DNA of 64,000 nucleotides from Arenicola marina (GCA_964019135.1 OZ025256.1:15693911-15757910); one strand, 5' to 3'; shown: positions 52,801 through 57,400, counted from the first letter of the stretch. A program made the numbers and translations. The notes: a model not told the origin generated them from the letters alone.

Positions 52801-54988
52801 ACAGTTGATGGATGTCCACAAATCAGCCCTTACATGACTGCTCACATGTTATACTCTGTTCCAATTGACAGATGGTGCATTCCATCCTAACCCCGGCCCT
52901 GTTCACAAATAGATGAATTGAGCTCTTGATTCACCCATGTACAAAGATGTTAGACTATGCTCTGCACCACTGGACAGTTCTGCTTCAGGGCTATCGTCCA
53001 CAGAATGATGAGGGATTTGGCTCTTCACTATAGGTCACAATTCAGCGCAGAATTCAGCTTCACACAAACGATCATAGAGGTTGGATTCATATCTAAGCCG
53101 CTTCACAGATGCTGGAATTCAGCTCGAGCTTTACCAATATTCAGTTATATTCAGGTATTCAGATGGGGGATTCAGCTTGACAACACTGTTAACAGATGGG
53201 GGATTCAGCTTGACAACACTGTTAACAGATGGAGGATTCAGCCCCACAACACTGTTTACAGATGGGGGATTCAGCTTGACAACACTGTTAACAGATGGGG
53301 GATTCAGCTTGACAACACTGTTAACAGATGGAGGATTCAGCCCCACAACACTGTTAACAGATGGGGGATTCAGCTTGACAACACTGTTAACAGATGGGGG
53401 ATTCAGCTTGACAACACTGTTAACAGATGGGGGATTCAGCTTGACAACACTGTTAACAGATGGGGGATTCAGCCCCACAACACTGTTAACAGATGGGGAT
53501 TCAGCTTGACAACACTGTTAACAGATGGGGATTCAGCTTGACAACACTGTTAACAGATGGGGGATTCAGCTTGACAACACTGTTAACAGATGGAGGATTC
53601 AGCCCCACAACACTGTTAACAGATGGGGGATTCAGCTTGACAACACTGTTAACAGATGGGGGATTCAGCTTGACAACACTGTTAACAGATGGGGATTCAG
53701 CTTGACAACACTGTTAACAGATGGGGGATTCAACCCGACAACACTGTTTACAGATGGGGGATTCAGCTTGACAACACTGTTAACAGATGGGGGATTCAGC
53801 TTGACAACACTGTTAACAGATGGGGGATTCAGCCCCACAACACTGTTAACAGATGGGGATTCAGCTTGACAACACTGTTAACAGATGGGGGATTCAACCC
53901 GACAACACTGTTAACAGATGGGGGATTCAGCCTGACAACACTGTTAACAGATGGGGGATTCAGCTCGACAACACTGTTAACAGATGGGGGATTCAGCCCG
54001 ACAACACTGTTAACAGATGGGGGATTCAACCAAACAACACTGTTTACAGATGGGGGATTCAGCTTGACAACACTGTTAACAGATGGGGGATTCAGCTTGA
54101 CAACACTGTTAACAGATGGGGACTCAGCCCAACAACACTGTTAACAGATGGGGGATTCAACCTGACAACACTGTTAACAGATGGGGGATTCAACCTGACA
54201 ACACTGTTTACAGATGGGGGATTCAGCTTGACAACACTGTTAACAGATGGGGGATTCAGCTTGACAACACTGTTAACAGATGGGGGATTCAGCTTGACAA
54301 CACTGTTAACAGATGGGGGATTCAGCCTGACAACACTGTTAACAGATGGGGGATTCAACCTGACAACACTGTTAACAGATGGGGGATTCAACCTGACAAC
54401 ACTGTTTACAGATGGGGGATTCAGCTTGACAACACTGTTAACAGATGGGGGATTCAGCTTGACAACACTGTTAACAGATGGGGGATTCAGCTTGACAACA
54501 CTGTTAACAGATGGGGGATTCAGCTTGACAACACTGTTAACAGATGGGGGATTCAGCCTGACAACACTGTTAACAGATGGGGTATTCAACCCGACAACAC
54601 TGTTTAGAGATGGGGGATTCAGCCCGACAACTGTTTAGAGATTAGGGAATTCAGCTTGACAACACAGTTGACTGATGGGGGATTCAGCACCACACCGCTT
54701 TTCAGAGACAATGAATCATGTTGCCTGCTTTAGGCCACTGTTCACATAACTGGGGAGTTCTATGTTTTCCTATCCCCATCTTTCCAAAATGTTGGCTACA
54801 CCCAGCATTTTCAACTACATATCTATCAATCAGCATTCATTAAAACATCAACTACTGGTAAATACAATCAAAACAAGTTTGTTGTCACATAAAACTAGAT
54901 AGGATGAAGAGTAAACTTACTTGAAGGAGCCAATACCAAGTCTTTCCTTAGCCTTCTCCTTGAAGGACCTTCTAAGTTCTGCAGTCAT
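3643..54988 (-). CDS. OXR1: OXR1/NCOA7-like TLDc protein, spliced, 3' part missing
   Basis: Multi-exon gene read right to left. Exons I could define, with matching phases: 54921-54988 (start ATG at 54988), 34289-34377, 15663-15770, 13733-13915, 9708-9890, 8674-8852, 6435-7909, 3643-3805. From the LysM-preceding exon onwards every junction has AG/GT borders and compatible phase. Domain order is basic linker, LysM, linker, GRAM/PH-like, long disordered region, then the block just before TLDc, which is the architecture of long OXR1/NCOA7 isoforms (Drosophila mustard, C. elegans LMD-3). Family knowledge: these proteins protect against oxidative damage, and TLDc proteins bind the V-ATPase. The TLDc exons lie left of position 1. 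The phase between the first coding exon (ends +2) and the 34289 exon (needs +1) does not match, so at least one exon is missing from my model. It may be the 50902-51055 candidate, an exon in the 200-N gap, or one I did not recognise. Invertebrates usually have one gene for both vertebrate paralogues. Confidence 0.9.
3835..4190. repeat. Degenerate tandem repeat, about 6 copies of 55-60 bp
   Basis: TATACGTCACACACTGTGG-type segments alternate with GCTGCAGCTTCTGCCCC and ATTATCGCC. It lies just upstream, in OXR1 sense, of the acceptor of the 3643-3805 exon. Confidence 0.75.
4644..4845 (-). mobile_element. tRNA-derived SINE, family 1, copy 2
   Basis: Same body and tRNA-like head as the 2089-2340 copy, with a small internal deletion after the region reading GGTCATATCGCG on the plus strand. 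Box A is slightly changed (GATAGCTCAGTGCGTTAGA). Confidence 0.8.
5105..5243. mobile_element. Short inverted-repeat (MITE-like) element
   Basis: The left end CAGGGGCGTATCTA is matched by the right end TAGATATGCCCCTG. The interior carries a run of about 14 Gs near the left end and about 12 Cs near the right, so it can fold as a long hairpin. Confidence 0.6.
5250..5640. repeat. Degenerate ATATCACA-rich tandem repeat
   Basis: GATATCACAAAGATAGA, TTACAACACCATCACAA and GATATCATAATGATA recur irregularly. It is AT-rich, unlike most arrays here. Confidence 0.7.
5640..6434. other. OXR1 intron sequence, no feature recognised
   Basis: AT-rich unique-looking sequence up to the donor of the large exon. 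An ATCACGTGAT palindrome occurs near 5882. Confidence 0.6.
6435..7909 (-). CDS. OXR1: OXR1 large exon: disordered central region
   Basis: 1475-base exon, acceptor GGTGTTTGCAG, donor CTCGATG|GTAAGGG. The single starting base completes an AGT codon with the previous exon, and the one leftover base completes GAA with the next. The protein is about 491 residues, starting NNADQPKPEIYHSATCPMY. It is rich in S, G, P, D and E and has a hydrophobic-spaced patch (GSVTSIGGSIADSISGSFPG) near residue 370. It ends with an acidic helix-like stretch before the conserved block (VEVENIVKLNDKPELFQSLD). The long uninterrupted frame and exact phase at both ends support it. The sequence between GRAM and TLDc is poorly conserved across the family, so no function is assigned to the middle. 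Confidence 0.9.
8076..8545. repeat. 33-bp minisatellite with TGACCTTGACGTCA core
   Basis: About 14 units of 33 bp in the intron after the 8674 exon. TTGACGTCA occurs nine times, eight of them within TGACCTTGACGTCA. A four-unit (132-bp) higher-order repeat is visible, marked by the TGACCGTGACCTCA variant. Read in OXR1 sense, most units contain TCAAGGTCAGT, a good splice-donor sequence similar to the true donor TCAAG|GTCAGC. Confidence 0.95.
8674..8852 (-). CDS. OXR1: OXR1 exon: core of GRAM/PH-like domain
   Basis: Acceptor GCGTCCAG, donor TCAAG|GTCAGCC. The exon encodes 59 codons plus two bases: GVVKGVLLVTPNAIMFDPNV, then SDPLVMDRGADEYGM and DTVISAAMYHDI. This is nearly collinear with human GTVSGVLLVTPNNIMFDP, DPLVQENGCEEYGIM and EVMSAAMYKEI. 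It is the best-conserved OXR1 segment in the window. Confidence 0.95.
8955..9050. repeat. Short ATTGCGACTTACGA repeat
   Basis: About six degenerate copies of a 14-16 bp motif (ATTGCGACTTACGA, AATTACGACTTACC). Confidence 0.65.
9140..9200. repeat. (TA)n microsatellite
   Basis: About 25 TA dinucleotides followed by GTATATAAATA. Confidence 0.95.
9251..9741. repeat. 98-bp tandem array spanning an OXR1 splice donor
   Basis: Five units of 98 bp, with CACACTGACCTCTCCATC starting near 9307, 9405, 9503, 9601 and 9699. The rightmost unit contains the true end of the 9708-9890 exon and its donor. The other four carry the same 33 coding bases and GAGAG|GTCAGTGTG. Units differ by only a few bases. Confidence 0.95.
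9708..9890 (-). CDS. OXR1: OXR1 exon: start of GRAM/PH-like domain
   Basis: 61 codons in phase 0, acceptor CCGCATTGTAG, donor GGAGAG|GTCAGTGTG. It begins EIPLVKLAERKGPG and ends FIKVSVKHITDGE, which lines up with human FLKINCKYITSGKG at the start of the OXR1 GRAM-like domain. The last 33 exon bases plus the donor are part of a five-copy 98-bp tandem array extending into the intron, so four decoy copies of the exon end follow the true one. Confidence 0.9.
9891..12622. other. OXR1 intron, mostly unique, two G-rich tracts
   Basis: No coding exon or named repeat was recognised. Polypurine G-rich stretches lie at about 9988-10008, 11770-11860 (GCGGGGCGGAGCGGGG repeats) and 12170-12270 (GATAAAGTGGGGG repeats). 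A (TA)n run occurs near 10820. Confidence 0.6.
12623..12969. mobile_element. Palindrome-rich MITE-like element
   Basis: Perfect terminal inverted repeats: TGCCCTGCTCACATAGAC at the left and its reverse complement at the right end. The interior is built from CGGCCGAG and CTCGGCCGA motifs, with a central TTTTAATG...CATTAAAA dyad, so the whole 345 bases can fold on themselves. No coding capacity. Confidence 0.8.
13733..13915 (-). CDS. OXR1: OXR1 exon: YVPD linker after LysM
   Basis: 61 codons in phase 0, acceptor CCCCCTGCAG, donor TTC|GTGAGTGCC. It starts VVYVPDEEYVASSPSTPV, matching the OXR1 segment VLYVPDPEYVSSVESSPS right after LysM. The rest is Pro/Ser/Thr-rich and probably disordered. The acceptor's pyrimidine tract is an expanded CCACCACCC microsatellite. 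Confidence 0.9.
14440..14665. repeat. About 32-bp minisatellite, 7 copies
   Basis: The unit contains GTGAAGCACACACGCCACC and ATGCGGCAGAGT, with small length changes between units. It lies in the intron after the LysM exon. Confidence 0.9.
15085..15140 (-). mobile_element. tRNA-SINE fragment (B-box side)
   Basis: The minus strand contains GCAGATAAACAGGTCGTGGG, as in the copies at 17370 and 44980. Only a small piece remains next to the array. Confidence 0.4.
15130..15662. repeat. TGACTGACGTGACC minisatellite abutting LysM-exon donor
   Basis: A 15-bp unit (TGACTGACGTGACCC) at the left gives way to about eight 20-bp units (GACTGACGTGACGTCACCAT) at 15441-15600, then longer units up to 15662. Six units contain a full TGACGTCA. 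In OXR1 sense the intron starts GTCAGTCAGGGTGACGTC, and that same sequence is the repeat unit, so the array starts at intron base 1. Confidence 0.95.
15663..15770 (-). CDS. OXR1: OXR1 LysM-domain exon
   Basis: 36 codons between acceptor CATCTTGCAG and donor GGCCAG|GTCAGTCAGG. The protein contains GTDTLASIAAQFDTTTSELK then KLNRM and VFPGQ. This is the LysM core seen in OXR1 (DSLNSIALKFDTTPNEL, QLNKLF, V-x-GQ). In intracellular animal proteins LysM is thought to be an interaction module rather than a chitin binder. The intron begins with a minisatellite whose units repeat the donor sequence itself. Confidence 0.92.
16040..16440 (+). pseudogene. Possible LINE ORF2 C-terminal remnant with C2H2-like finger
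   Basis: A plus-strand frame at 16154-16426 encodes SHKRGWARVVREGMAHRD then HRCDHCGKPCQSLTHRF. The CxxCGKxC...H arrangement near a C-terminus is common in LINE ORF2 tails, and just after the frame stops the sequence goes on to another H/C-rich stretch. Upstream bases look coding in another frame. It could equally be a fragment of another transposon protein. Confidence 0.35.
16838..16882. repeat. (TA)n(GA)n microsatellite
   Basis: ATATATATAT followed by about 20 GA units with a few AAA interruptions. C-rich homopolymers follow at 16928-16942 and 17058-17085. Confidence 0.9.
17254..17361. mobile_element. Imperfect palindrome (hairpin or MITE-like), 108 bp
   Basis: The left arm, GTAAGTTCGAAAC then GGGGGCCAAATATTTCGC, is matched by the right arm, GCGAAATATTTTGCCCC then GTTTCGAACTTAC. 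A loop of about 25 bases separates the arms. Confidence 0.75.
17370..17610 (-). mobile_element. tRNA-derived SINE, family 2
   Basis: The minus strand has box A TGGCTCAGTTGGTAAGCAGG, then TACAGGTCGTGGGTTCGCACC (box B), then a body running to about 17370. Related head fragments occur at 15085 and 44980. Confidence 0.65.
17640..18300. other. AT-rich intron sequence, no feature recognised
   Basis: A plus-strand open frame (17641-18189) has no recognisable domain and AT-rich composition; I regard it as chance. The minus-strand frame covering 17952-18218 is also unsupported. Confidence 0.5.
18365..18445 (-). mobile_element. tRNA-derived SINE head fragment
   Basis: The minus strand reads GCCCTAGCTCATTGGGCAAG (box A-like) and GATGAGTTCGCGGC (box B-like). 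It lies directly before a family 1 body. Confidence 0.45.
18471..18606 (-). mobile_element. tRNA-derived SINE, family 1, copy 3 (head lost)
   Basis: The body matches the other family 1 copies, from the 3' end up to the region reading CCTGCGACCACACAGA on the plus strand. The tRNA-like head is missing, and a 10-bp tandem array starts soon after. Confidence 0.8.
18620..18947. repeat. 10-bp minisatellite (CCACATACAG)n
   Basis: About 33 units of CCACA(T/G/C)ACAG with a higher-order order of variants (TACAT, GGCAG). All six frames look open over parts of it; the long Cys/Trp- and His/Thr-rich frames are artefacts. Confidence 0.95.
19303..20553. repeat. 35-bp minisatellite, about 36 copies
   Basis: The unit contains CACTGAACGTAGGCGGGG and GGGCACCAGCCACC. 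A block of seven units (245 bp) is duplicated in tandem: the marker AACGCAGGTCGGGTCCGGG recurs at 19856 and 20101. Several minus-strand open frames across it are not genes. Confidence 0.97.
20635..20672 (-). mobile_element. tRNA-like fragment with box B
   Basis: The minus strand contains GTGGTTCGAACCCC next to TGGTGC. It is only a fragment, between two arrays. Confidence 0.35.
20786..20900. repeat. 22-bp minisatellite, about 5 copies
   Basis: The unit is GAGTTATTGCTCCCGAAATG plus two bases. A diverged flanking copy lies at 20752-20785. Confidence 0.9.
21062..23395. repeat. GC-rich minisatellite with CACCATGGCCGCGG core
   Basis: Over 50 units of about 42 or 48 bp, the longer form having an extra GGGGCCG. 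Each contains CTCACCATGGCCGCGGGGCC and CCCCATCTCAACCCC. All three plus frames stay open for up to 941 codons (Pro/His/Arg-rich), which reflects the repeat, not a gene. In OXR1 sense each unit contains CCATG|GTGAGG, a donor-like site. Confidence 0.97.
23950..26300. repeat. GT/GA-rich minisatellite, about 85 copies of 27-29 bp
   Basis: The unit is GGGGAAGAGGGTATGGCTGT with GGGGTT or AGGGTT spacers. The plus strand is nearly free of C. In OXR1 sense each unit reads CCCCCACAG|CC after a pyrimidine tract, resembling a splice acceptor. The 832-codon minus-strand frame is an artefact of the repeat. Confidence 0.97.
26300..27936. other. Intron with low-complexity tracts, no exon recognised
   Basis: C-rich sequence at 26320-26410, and G/C homopolymers at 26519-26533, 26636-26640 and 27359-27395. 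A pure purine tract lies at 27125-27262 (GAGGTGGAGGAGGAGG repeats). The remainder is unique-looking. Confidence 0.6.
27938..33000. repeat. 30-bp minisatellite, 5.06 kb, about 169 copies
   Basis: The unit is GAATTGAGAAAGTCGCACCT plus AGAACTACGT. Common variants change single bases (CTAAAACT, GCGCCT, GAATTCAG, CAACGTG). Segments are duplicated: rare variants CACCAAGAACAACG and AAGTGAGATTGTCG at about 30625 and 30701 recur at about 31912 and 31988 (offset 1287). Because 30 is a multiple of three, long Arg/Lys/Leu-rich or Arg/Ser/Cys-rich frames stay open on both strands, broken by unit length changes. Confidence 0.98.
33001..33860. other. C-rich intron sequence
   Basis: Low-complexity C-rich stretches (33163-33240, 33390-33412, 33560-33590), then ordinary unique sequence. 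A GTCACGTGAC palindrome occurs at 33797-33806. No exon recognised. Confidence 0.55.
33862..33945 (+). repeat. Dispersed repeat (GGGTCGTTCTTCCATG family), copy 1
   Basis: GGGTCGTTCTTCCATG followed by AGCTCACGTATTACTCACG. Related copies lie at 37925-38005 (plus), 40688-40765 and 45375-45455 (minus). Confidence 0.5.
33995..34230 (-). mobile_element. tRNA-derived SINE, family 1, copy 4
   Basis: Full body and head; box A reads GATAGCTCAGTGGGTTAGCG on the minus strand. It sits in OXR1 sense orientation, about 59 bases past the donor of the 34289-34377 exon. Confidence 0.85.
34289..34377 (-). CDS. OXR1: OXR1 exon: basic linker ending in PKGT motif
   Basis: Acceptor CCTTTTCAG precedes 34377 and donor GAG|GTATGTACGG follows 34289. 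Two bases complete a split codon, then 29 codons: QDGGLDKRKREGKRRSQRG followed by AQPKGTIMYE. This matches the conserved OXR1/NCOA7 segment just before LysM (human: basic KK/RR run, then QKPKGTIEYTV). The exon ends in phase 0, exactly where the LysM exon begins. A SINE copy lies about 59 bp into the following intron. Confidence 0.85.
34660..35440 (+). mobile_element. LINE 3' remnant (CR1/L2-like, Jockey superfamily)
   Basis: Reverse-transcriptase C-terminal features appear in successive frames: LEKALAEITWF, LGIQLDARLTFGNHIS, then KIEKIQERALRYVFNDI, KRAGTPLLYVERLRGIAVEV and YKSINKIGPSYLPDMY at 35055 onward. The frame shifts at least twice and stops interrupt the earlier part, so it is dead. 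It ends in a 3' UTR with TAAATGAAACTTTATA and a (TTATC)n tail, the typical end of such a LINE. It is 5' truncated, and sequence between the VQTT region and the tail is deleted. Confidence 0.85.
35440..36650. other. Intron sequence, no gene supported
   Basis: A three-copy GCGCAATGAATGCCGGGAAC repeat lies at 35500-35560, followed by a 70-codon plus frame (35529-35741) with no known domain. The rest is unique-looking. Confidence 0.5.
36840..37330. repeat. C-rich low-complexity and CCCCTAGCGC repeat
   Basis: Irregular CCCCTACCCCCGAGC and CACCCCCTAGCGC units. A smaller C-rich tract lies at 36678-36720. Confidence 0.75.
37710..37885 (-). mobile_element. tRNA-derived SINE, family 3
   Basis: The minus-strand head has a box A-like TGGCGTAGTGGTTAATGCA and a perfect box B (GGTTCGATTCC), then a body with CCGGGAGG and GTGCAATAAAACGG. 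The anticodon arm does not pair well, which argues for a SINE, not a working tRNA. Confidence 0.65.
37925..38005 (+). repeat. Dispersed repeat (GGGTCGTTCTTCCATG family), copy 2
   Basis: GGGTCGTTCTTCCATGG then ATAGCTCACGCATCACTCACG, as at 33862. Confidence 0.5.
38010..38930. other. Intron sequence with G/C homopolymers
   Basis: Runs of G at 38349-38360 and C at 38389-38402. No exon or named repeat recognised. Confidence 0.5.
38936..39025 (-). mobile_element. LINE 3' UTR fragment, same family as 34660-35440
   Basis: The reverse complement reads TGTCGGTCAATAGCAC, then TTTATTGTTGA, ACCGACGTTAAAT and AAACTTTATCTTAT. It matches the tail of the LINE at 35340-35440 almost base for base. Confidence 0.8.
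39481..39690 (+). mobile_element. tRNA-derived SINE, family 1, copy 5
   Basis: The only plus-strand copy. It begins inside the tRNA-like head (GGCCACCTGAGAGCCTAACG), keeps box B (GGTTCGAGTCCC) and runs to GTTCTGAATA. Box A is lost. Confidence 0.85.
39837..40036. other. Assembly gap (200 N)
   Basis: Exactly 200 unknown bases, a typical fixed-size placeholder, so the real length is unknown. An OXR1 exon could be hidden here. Confidence 1.
40037..40880. other. AT-rich intron sequence
   Basis: Includes a copy of the dispersed GGGTCGTTCTTCC-type repeat in reverse orientation at 40688-40765. Nothing else recognised. Confidence 0.5.
40880..41005 (-). mobile_element. Diverged SINE sharing family 1 tail
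   Basis: The minus-strand head has box B GGTTCGAATCCCGCCC. Its 3' part, CGCGATAGGACCCACAGAGG then TTAAAGCACC, resembles the family 1 ending CGCGATATGACC...GGTTAAAGCGTCC. Confidence 0.5.
41153..41392 (-). mobile_element. tRNA-derived SINE, family 1, copy 6
   Basis: Complete body and head (box A GATAGCTCAATGGGCTAGAG, box B GGTTCGAGCCC), somewhat more diverged. It ends next to a run of 14 Cs. Confidence 0.85.
41960..42035 (+). mobile_element. SINE/LINE 3' tail with (AATC)n
   Basis: TATAGCCTTATAGGCTAAAG, GTGCCGTTAAGCCCC and then AATCAAATCAAATCAAATC. The tetranucleotide-like tail suggests a retroposon end. A similar ending lies near 52320-52380. Confidence 0.5.
42160..43060. other. Intron sequence, no gene supported
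   Basis: A short plus frame near 42179-42283 (EFYDRSDYTPLKEIEASDF) looks protein-like but has no start context or partner exon, and I recognise no homology. A G-rich tract lies at 42352-42400. Confidence 0.4.
43085..43495. repeat. 34-bp minisatellite, about 12 copies
   Basis: The unit contains GGCTGGCCACTCGGCCACG and GGGGCCGCCCTGAT. G runs vary from 4 to 9 between units. Open minus-strand frames across it are artefacts. Confidence 0.95.
44125..44375. repeat. 13-15 bp GTAGACGTCAAGGG minisatellite
   Basis: About 15 units with ACGTC cores and small length variation. Confidence 0.9.
44405..44990. repeat. 40-bp minisatellite, about 14.5 copies
   Basis: The unit contains AACCCAAGCATTGGCGTTGA and CCCTTTGTCTGGTCGGTC. 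A six-unit block of about 240 bp is duplicated: the variant GTTGAAACCC recurs at 44541 and 44781. Confidence 0.95.
44985..45090 (-). mobile_element. tRNA-derived SINE fragment, family 2-like
   Basis: The minus strand has CAACAGGTCGTGGGTTCG with a box B GGTTCGAACCCC and the body TAACTGGTGCCTTGCC. Box A is decayed. Confidence 0.5.
45109..45350. mobile_element. MITE with GGGGCCGTATTCATAATC terminal repeats
   Basis: Perfect 18-bp terminal inverted repeats enclose 206 bases without coding capacity. A degraded relative lies at 380-585. The superfamily is not identifiable without the autonomous partner. Flanks do not show a clear target-site duplication. Confidence 0.85.
45637..46125. repeat. 17-bp AGCTGAGCTGAGAAGAC minisatellite, about 28 copies
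   Basis: Units are most regular from 45850 to 46020 and decay on both sides. Confidence 0.95.
46130..46945. other. Intron sequence, no feature recognised
   Basis: Unique-looking, with a run of 14 Gs near 46211. No exon supported on either strand. Confidence 0.5.
46948..48690. repeat. 37-39 bp minisatellite, about 45 copies
   Basis: The unit contains GGCGAAGGAAGACAGCCAAG and GTAGACAGGGGTTACTCTT. Units are nearly identical; length varies mainly by the G run before TTACTC (four, three or two Gs), which makes the open frames jump between phases. Confidence 0.97.
48775..49832. repeat. 17-bp AGTGGTACACTGTCCAC minisatellite, about 60 copies
   Basis: CAGTG and CACTG flank a three-base GTA, so each unit has a small dyad. 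Variants (GTCTAC, TTACATTG, deletion units) form local higher-order blocks. Many open frames here are artefacts. Confidence 0.97.
49985..50115. repeat. 29-bp repeat with TGACGTCA, about 4 copies
   Basis: The unit contains GATGACGTCACGCCTCAGGT and CCTCCCAG. Two or three more copies lie at 50445-50515, separated by about 330 bp of unrelated sequence. Confidence 0.9.
50445..50515. repeat. Detached copies of the 29-bp TGACGTCA repeat
   Basis: Same unit as 49985-50115 (CCTCAGGTGCC, CCCAGGATGACGTCACGC). The intervening 330 bases may be an insertion into one original array. Confidence 0.85.
50902..51055 (-). CDS. Candidate OXR1 internal or alternative first exon
   Basis: A coding-looking minus-strand stretch includes MEGKTTDFGEAFIVFPSRVV and continues with an acidic tail ending in NGDI. 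It is rich in E, V and A and unlike the surrounding repeats. Read as an internal exon, acceptor TTTTTTGCCAAG|G before 51055 completes an AAG codon with the two bases left by exon 2, so the 5' phase fits. The donor ATATT|GTAAGC after 50902 leaves phase 0. A weaker donor, AATG|GTGATA, a few bases earlier would leave the phase the 34289-34377 exon needs. It could instead be an alternative first exon, with ATG at 51037-51039 or a later in-frame ATG. No homology is recognised. Confidence 0.4.
51056..53150. other. OXR1 intron, mostly unique
   Basis: C-rich tract at 51095-51135. A degenerate TATGCCGCATTTGC repeat lies at 51640-51780. A retroposon-like tail lies at 52318-52380 (GGGCCGAAGGCC, AATAAGCCTTTACCTAACC). 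No exon recognised. Confidence 0.5.
53155..54660. repeat. 33-bp minisatellite, about 45 copies
   Basis: The unit contains CAGCTTGACAACACTGTTAA and CAGATGGGGGATT. Variants (CCCCAC, CCTGAC, TTTACAG) recur in ordered blocks. It begins about 260 bases into the intron after the first OXR1 coding exon. Confidence 0.97.
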
Positions 54989-55027
54989 GTTGCTGCTATT
55001 TTATATCCTTAATATTCAATAAGTCAT
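54921..55027 (-). CDS. OXR1: OXR1 exon 2: 5' UTR end and first coding segment
   Basis: Acceptor TTGTTGTTGCAG precedes 55027 and donor CTTCAA|GTAAGTTTAC follows 54921. The first in-frame ATG that stays open is at 54986-54988. It encodes 22 residues plus two bases, starting MTAELRRSFKEKAKERLGIG: a short basic amphipathic stretch. The upstream exon bases contain a stop in every frame, so the start is well defined. I assign it to OXR1 because it is the first spliced exon on this strand upstream of the recognisable exons and has no other gene partner. There is no direct homology I can name for this leader, and vertebrate OXR1 N-termini vary by isoform. Confidence 0.65.
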
Positions 55028-55299
55028 CTGCAACAACAAAACCAATAATGAATAAGCAGTGGACAACTTTCATATTATATCATAGGAGCATATTGGCTAT
55101 GGTTAAACCTGAAAAAGTGTTTATTGATTTCAAGAGATGAACTGCAGTATTATTTTTTAGCTTGACAGTGTAACAGCTCATTGAACCCGAGACCATGTCT
55201 CAGTATCAGTAGAAGTGTGTAGCGATAGTTGTAAAGAGTCACCTTAATGCGCTATGATTCAGGAACAGAAGCTGTACATGAAGAAAGTTAATGCTTGTA

Positions 55300-56070
55300 G
55301 TGAACTCTCATGTTGAAGGATACATGTGTGATCTCAGTTGGATTCATATGATTTTAGATGGATCATCATGTGATCTTAGATGTGACGTGGGATGGGTCAT
55401 CATGGGATCTGGCATGGATCATGATGTGACCTGGGATGGATCATGATATGACCTGGAATCTATCATTACATGACCTGGGATCGATCATTACATGACCTGG
55501 GATGGAATATCATGTGACCTGAGATAGGTCATCCTGTAACCTGGGATGGGTCATTATGTGACCTTGGATGGGTCATGATGGGACTTGGGAGGGATCATCA
55601 TTTGACCTGGGATAGATCCTGATGTGACCTGGGATGGATCATGATGTGACCTGGGATGGATCATGATGTGACTTGAGATGGTTCATTATGTGACCTGGGG
55701 TGGATTATGCTGTGACCTGGGATGGATTATCCTGTGACCTGGGATAGGTCATTATATGACCTGGGATAGGTCATGATGTGACTTGGGAGGGATCATCATG
55801 TGACCTGGGATAGACAATCATATGACCTGGGATAGATCATTATGTGACCTGGAATAGATCATCATATGATCTGAAGTGGATTACCACATGACTTTGGATG
55901 TACCATTGTGTTATCTTTGATGGATCGTCATATAACCTTTATGAAATATGACATAAGACAGATATTTAGTTGATTTTAGATGGATCATCATGTGACTGCA
56001 TCAATCATTAGGTAATCTTAAATAGATCATCATGTGACCTTAAATGGATTAATTATGACCTCAATTGGAT
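55300..56070. repeat. Degenerate 24-26 bp TGACCTGGGATGGATCAT array
   Basis: About 30 diverged copies of TGATGTGACCTGGGATGGATC, between OXR1 exons 1 and 2. It is older and more diverged than the arrays left of 54.7 kb. Confidence 0.85.
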
Positions 56071-57145
56071 CATTTTATAACATTACATAGAGGAGTTTAA
56101 GGCTTTAGAATTGGATAACCCTGTAAAATGAAATGGTGTTTTAGGTCACTTTTGTGGATACAAGGTCTAAATTTAATGTGCTAACTTCTACAACAGGGAG
56201 GCATCCTGATGAACCTTACATAGGTCATTATATGAATTAGTGGGTGTCAATTGAGCATCAGAAAGTTCAGAGCAGAATGAATGACCTGGTTACAGATAAA
56301 ACTACTAGAAGCAGTTTATATGTTATATATATTTCTAATTCATATAGCACAGCTCAGGCATTGGTAACAAGGCAGAATTTGAAGGCTTGTCAACTATAGA
56401 AATCAAAGGTTGAAGAAGTGATTAAAGGTCCAGCTCTGATTGAATTTTTTCATAAAGATTTGCTATATTTATTATATGCTATAACAAAATCATTTCATTT
56501 ATTTAGTGATATTTAAAATTATATGCTTTTTCAGCTATATAAATATATGTAATCCATTGACTAAATAATTCTATAACTAATTATATGCCTCTACTTCTTT
56601 TAATTTTCAATGTTACAGATATATAAGACTAAAGTATAGCTCATTGAATTATTTAATAACTAATGCATCATTTTTTTACACCTGTCATTGGTAGTATTCT
56701 AAAAGATTTCCATCTTACCCATCCTTAAATACATGTAATTACAGGTATTGATTATTAAGATCTTTATATAGATATATATATAAAGAGTAATTAATCTATA
56801 TCTATTATCTAAAGTATTGTTTGATAGATCTATATAAAAAATATTATTTTATAATAATATAAATATCTTTTCATTTACTAAGGCAGTTAATATCAAACAG
56901 ATCTAAGATGTTTATCAATCTTTAACAAGTCTTCCACACCTCACAGTAATAATAAAGAGTTACAATTGGTTTATACCCCATATACTACTGTTGTATGATC
57001 ATATATTACCCTCCCCTCCCCTTAACATACACCTGTTTTCATCTAAGTCCTAACCATGTTTACTTCTTCATAAAACTGATGAGTCTTATTTAAATATGAT
57101 AAGGTTTCTAAATCAGTTTACTGAAAAATCTGTGTAATCACTTAC
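56070..57145. other. AT-rich first intron of OXR1
   Basis: Unique-looking, strongly AT-rich, with long TATATA stretches at 56750-56870. No feature recognised. Confidence 0.6.
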
Positions 57146-57400
57146 CTGATAAGCAAGCGACATGCAATAACCATCTCTGGCCAAGCCAGCCAAGAGATGT
57201 TTACATAGTGATTGCTAACAGAATGCACCCCTTGGGGCCTCATGAAATGATGAATGACAGTATGTCCTATGACTAGTCTATGTTTGGCAATGTGTGACCA
57301 CTGCTACTGCCGTACTGGCAGTGCCAGTGTCACCGAGCGAGTCAGCGCACTACGAGAGACGCACCTGATTCTCGTTACATTTTCATGATGTTTCCTCTTC
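57146..57400 (-). other. OXR1: OXR1 non-coding exon 1 (5' UTR), upstream end uncertain
   Basis: A strong splice donor, ATCAG|GTAAGTGATT on the minus strand, has its last exon base at 57146. The next downstream acceptor is the one opening the 55027 exon. An upstream ATG at 57174 opens a ten-codon frame that crosses the junction and stops at the start of exon 2. A second ATG in another frame also stops there. The transcription start cannot be placed from sequence; 57400 is an arbitrary bound. Confidence 0.55.
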
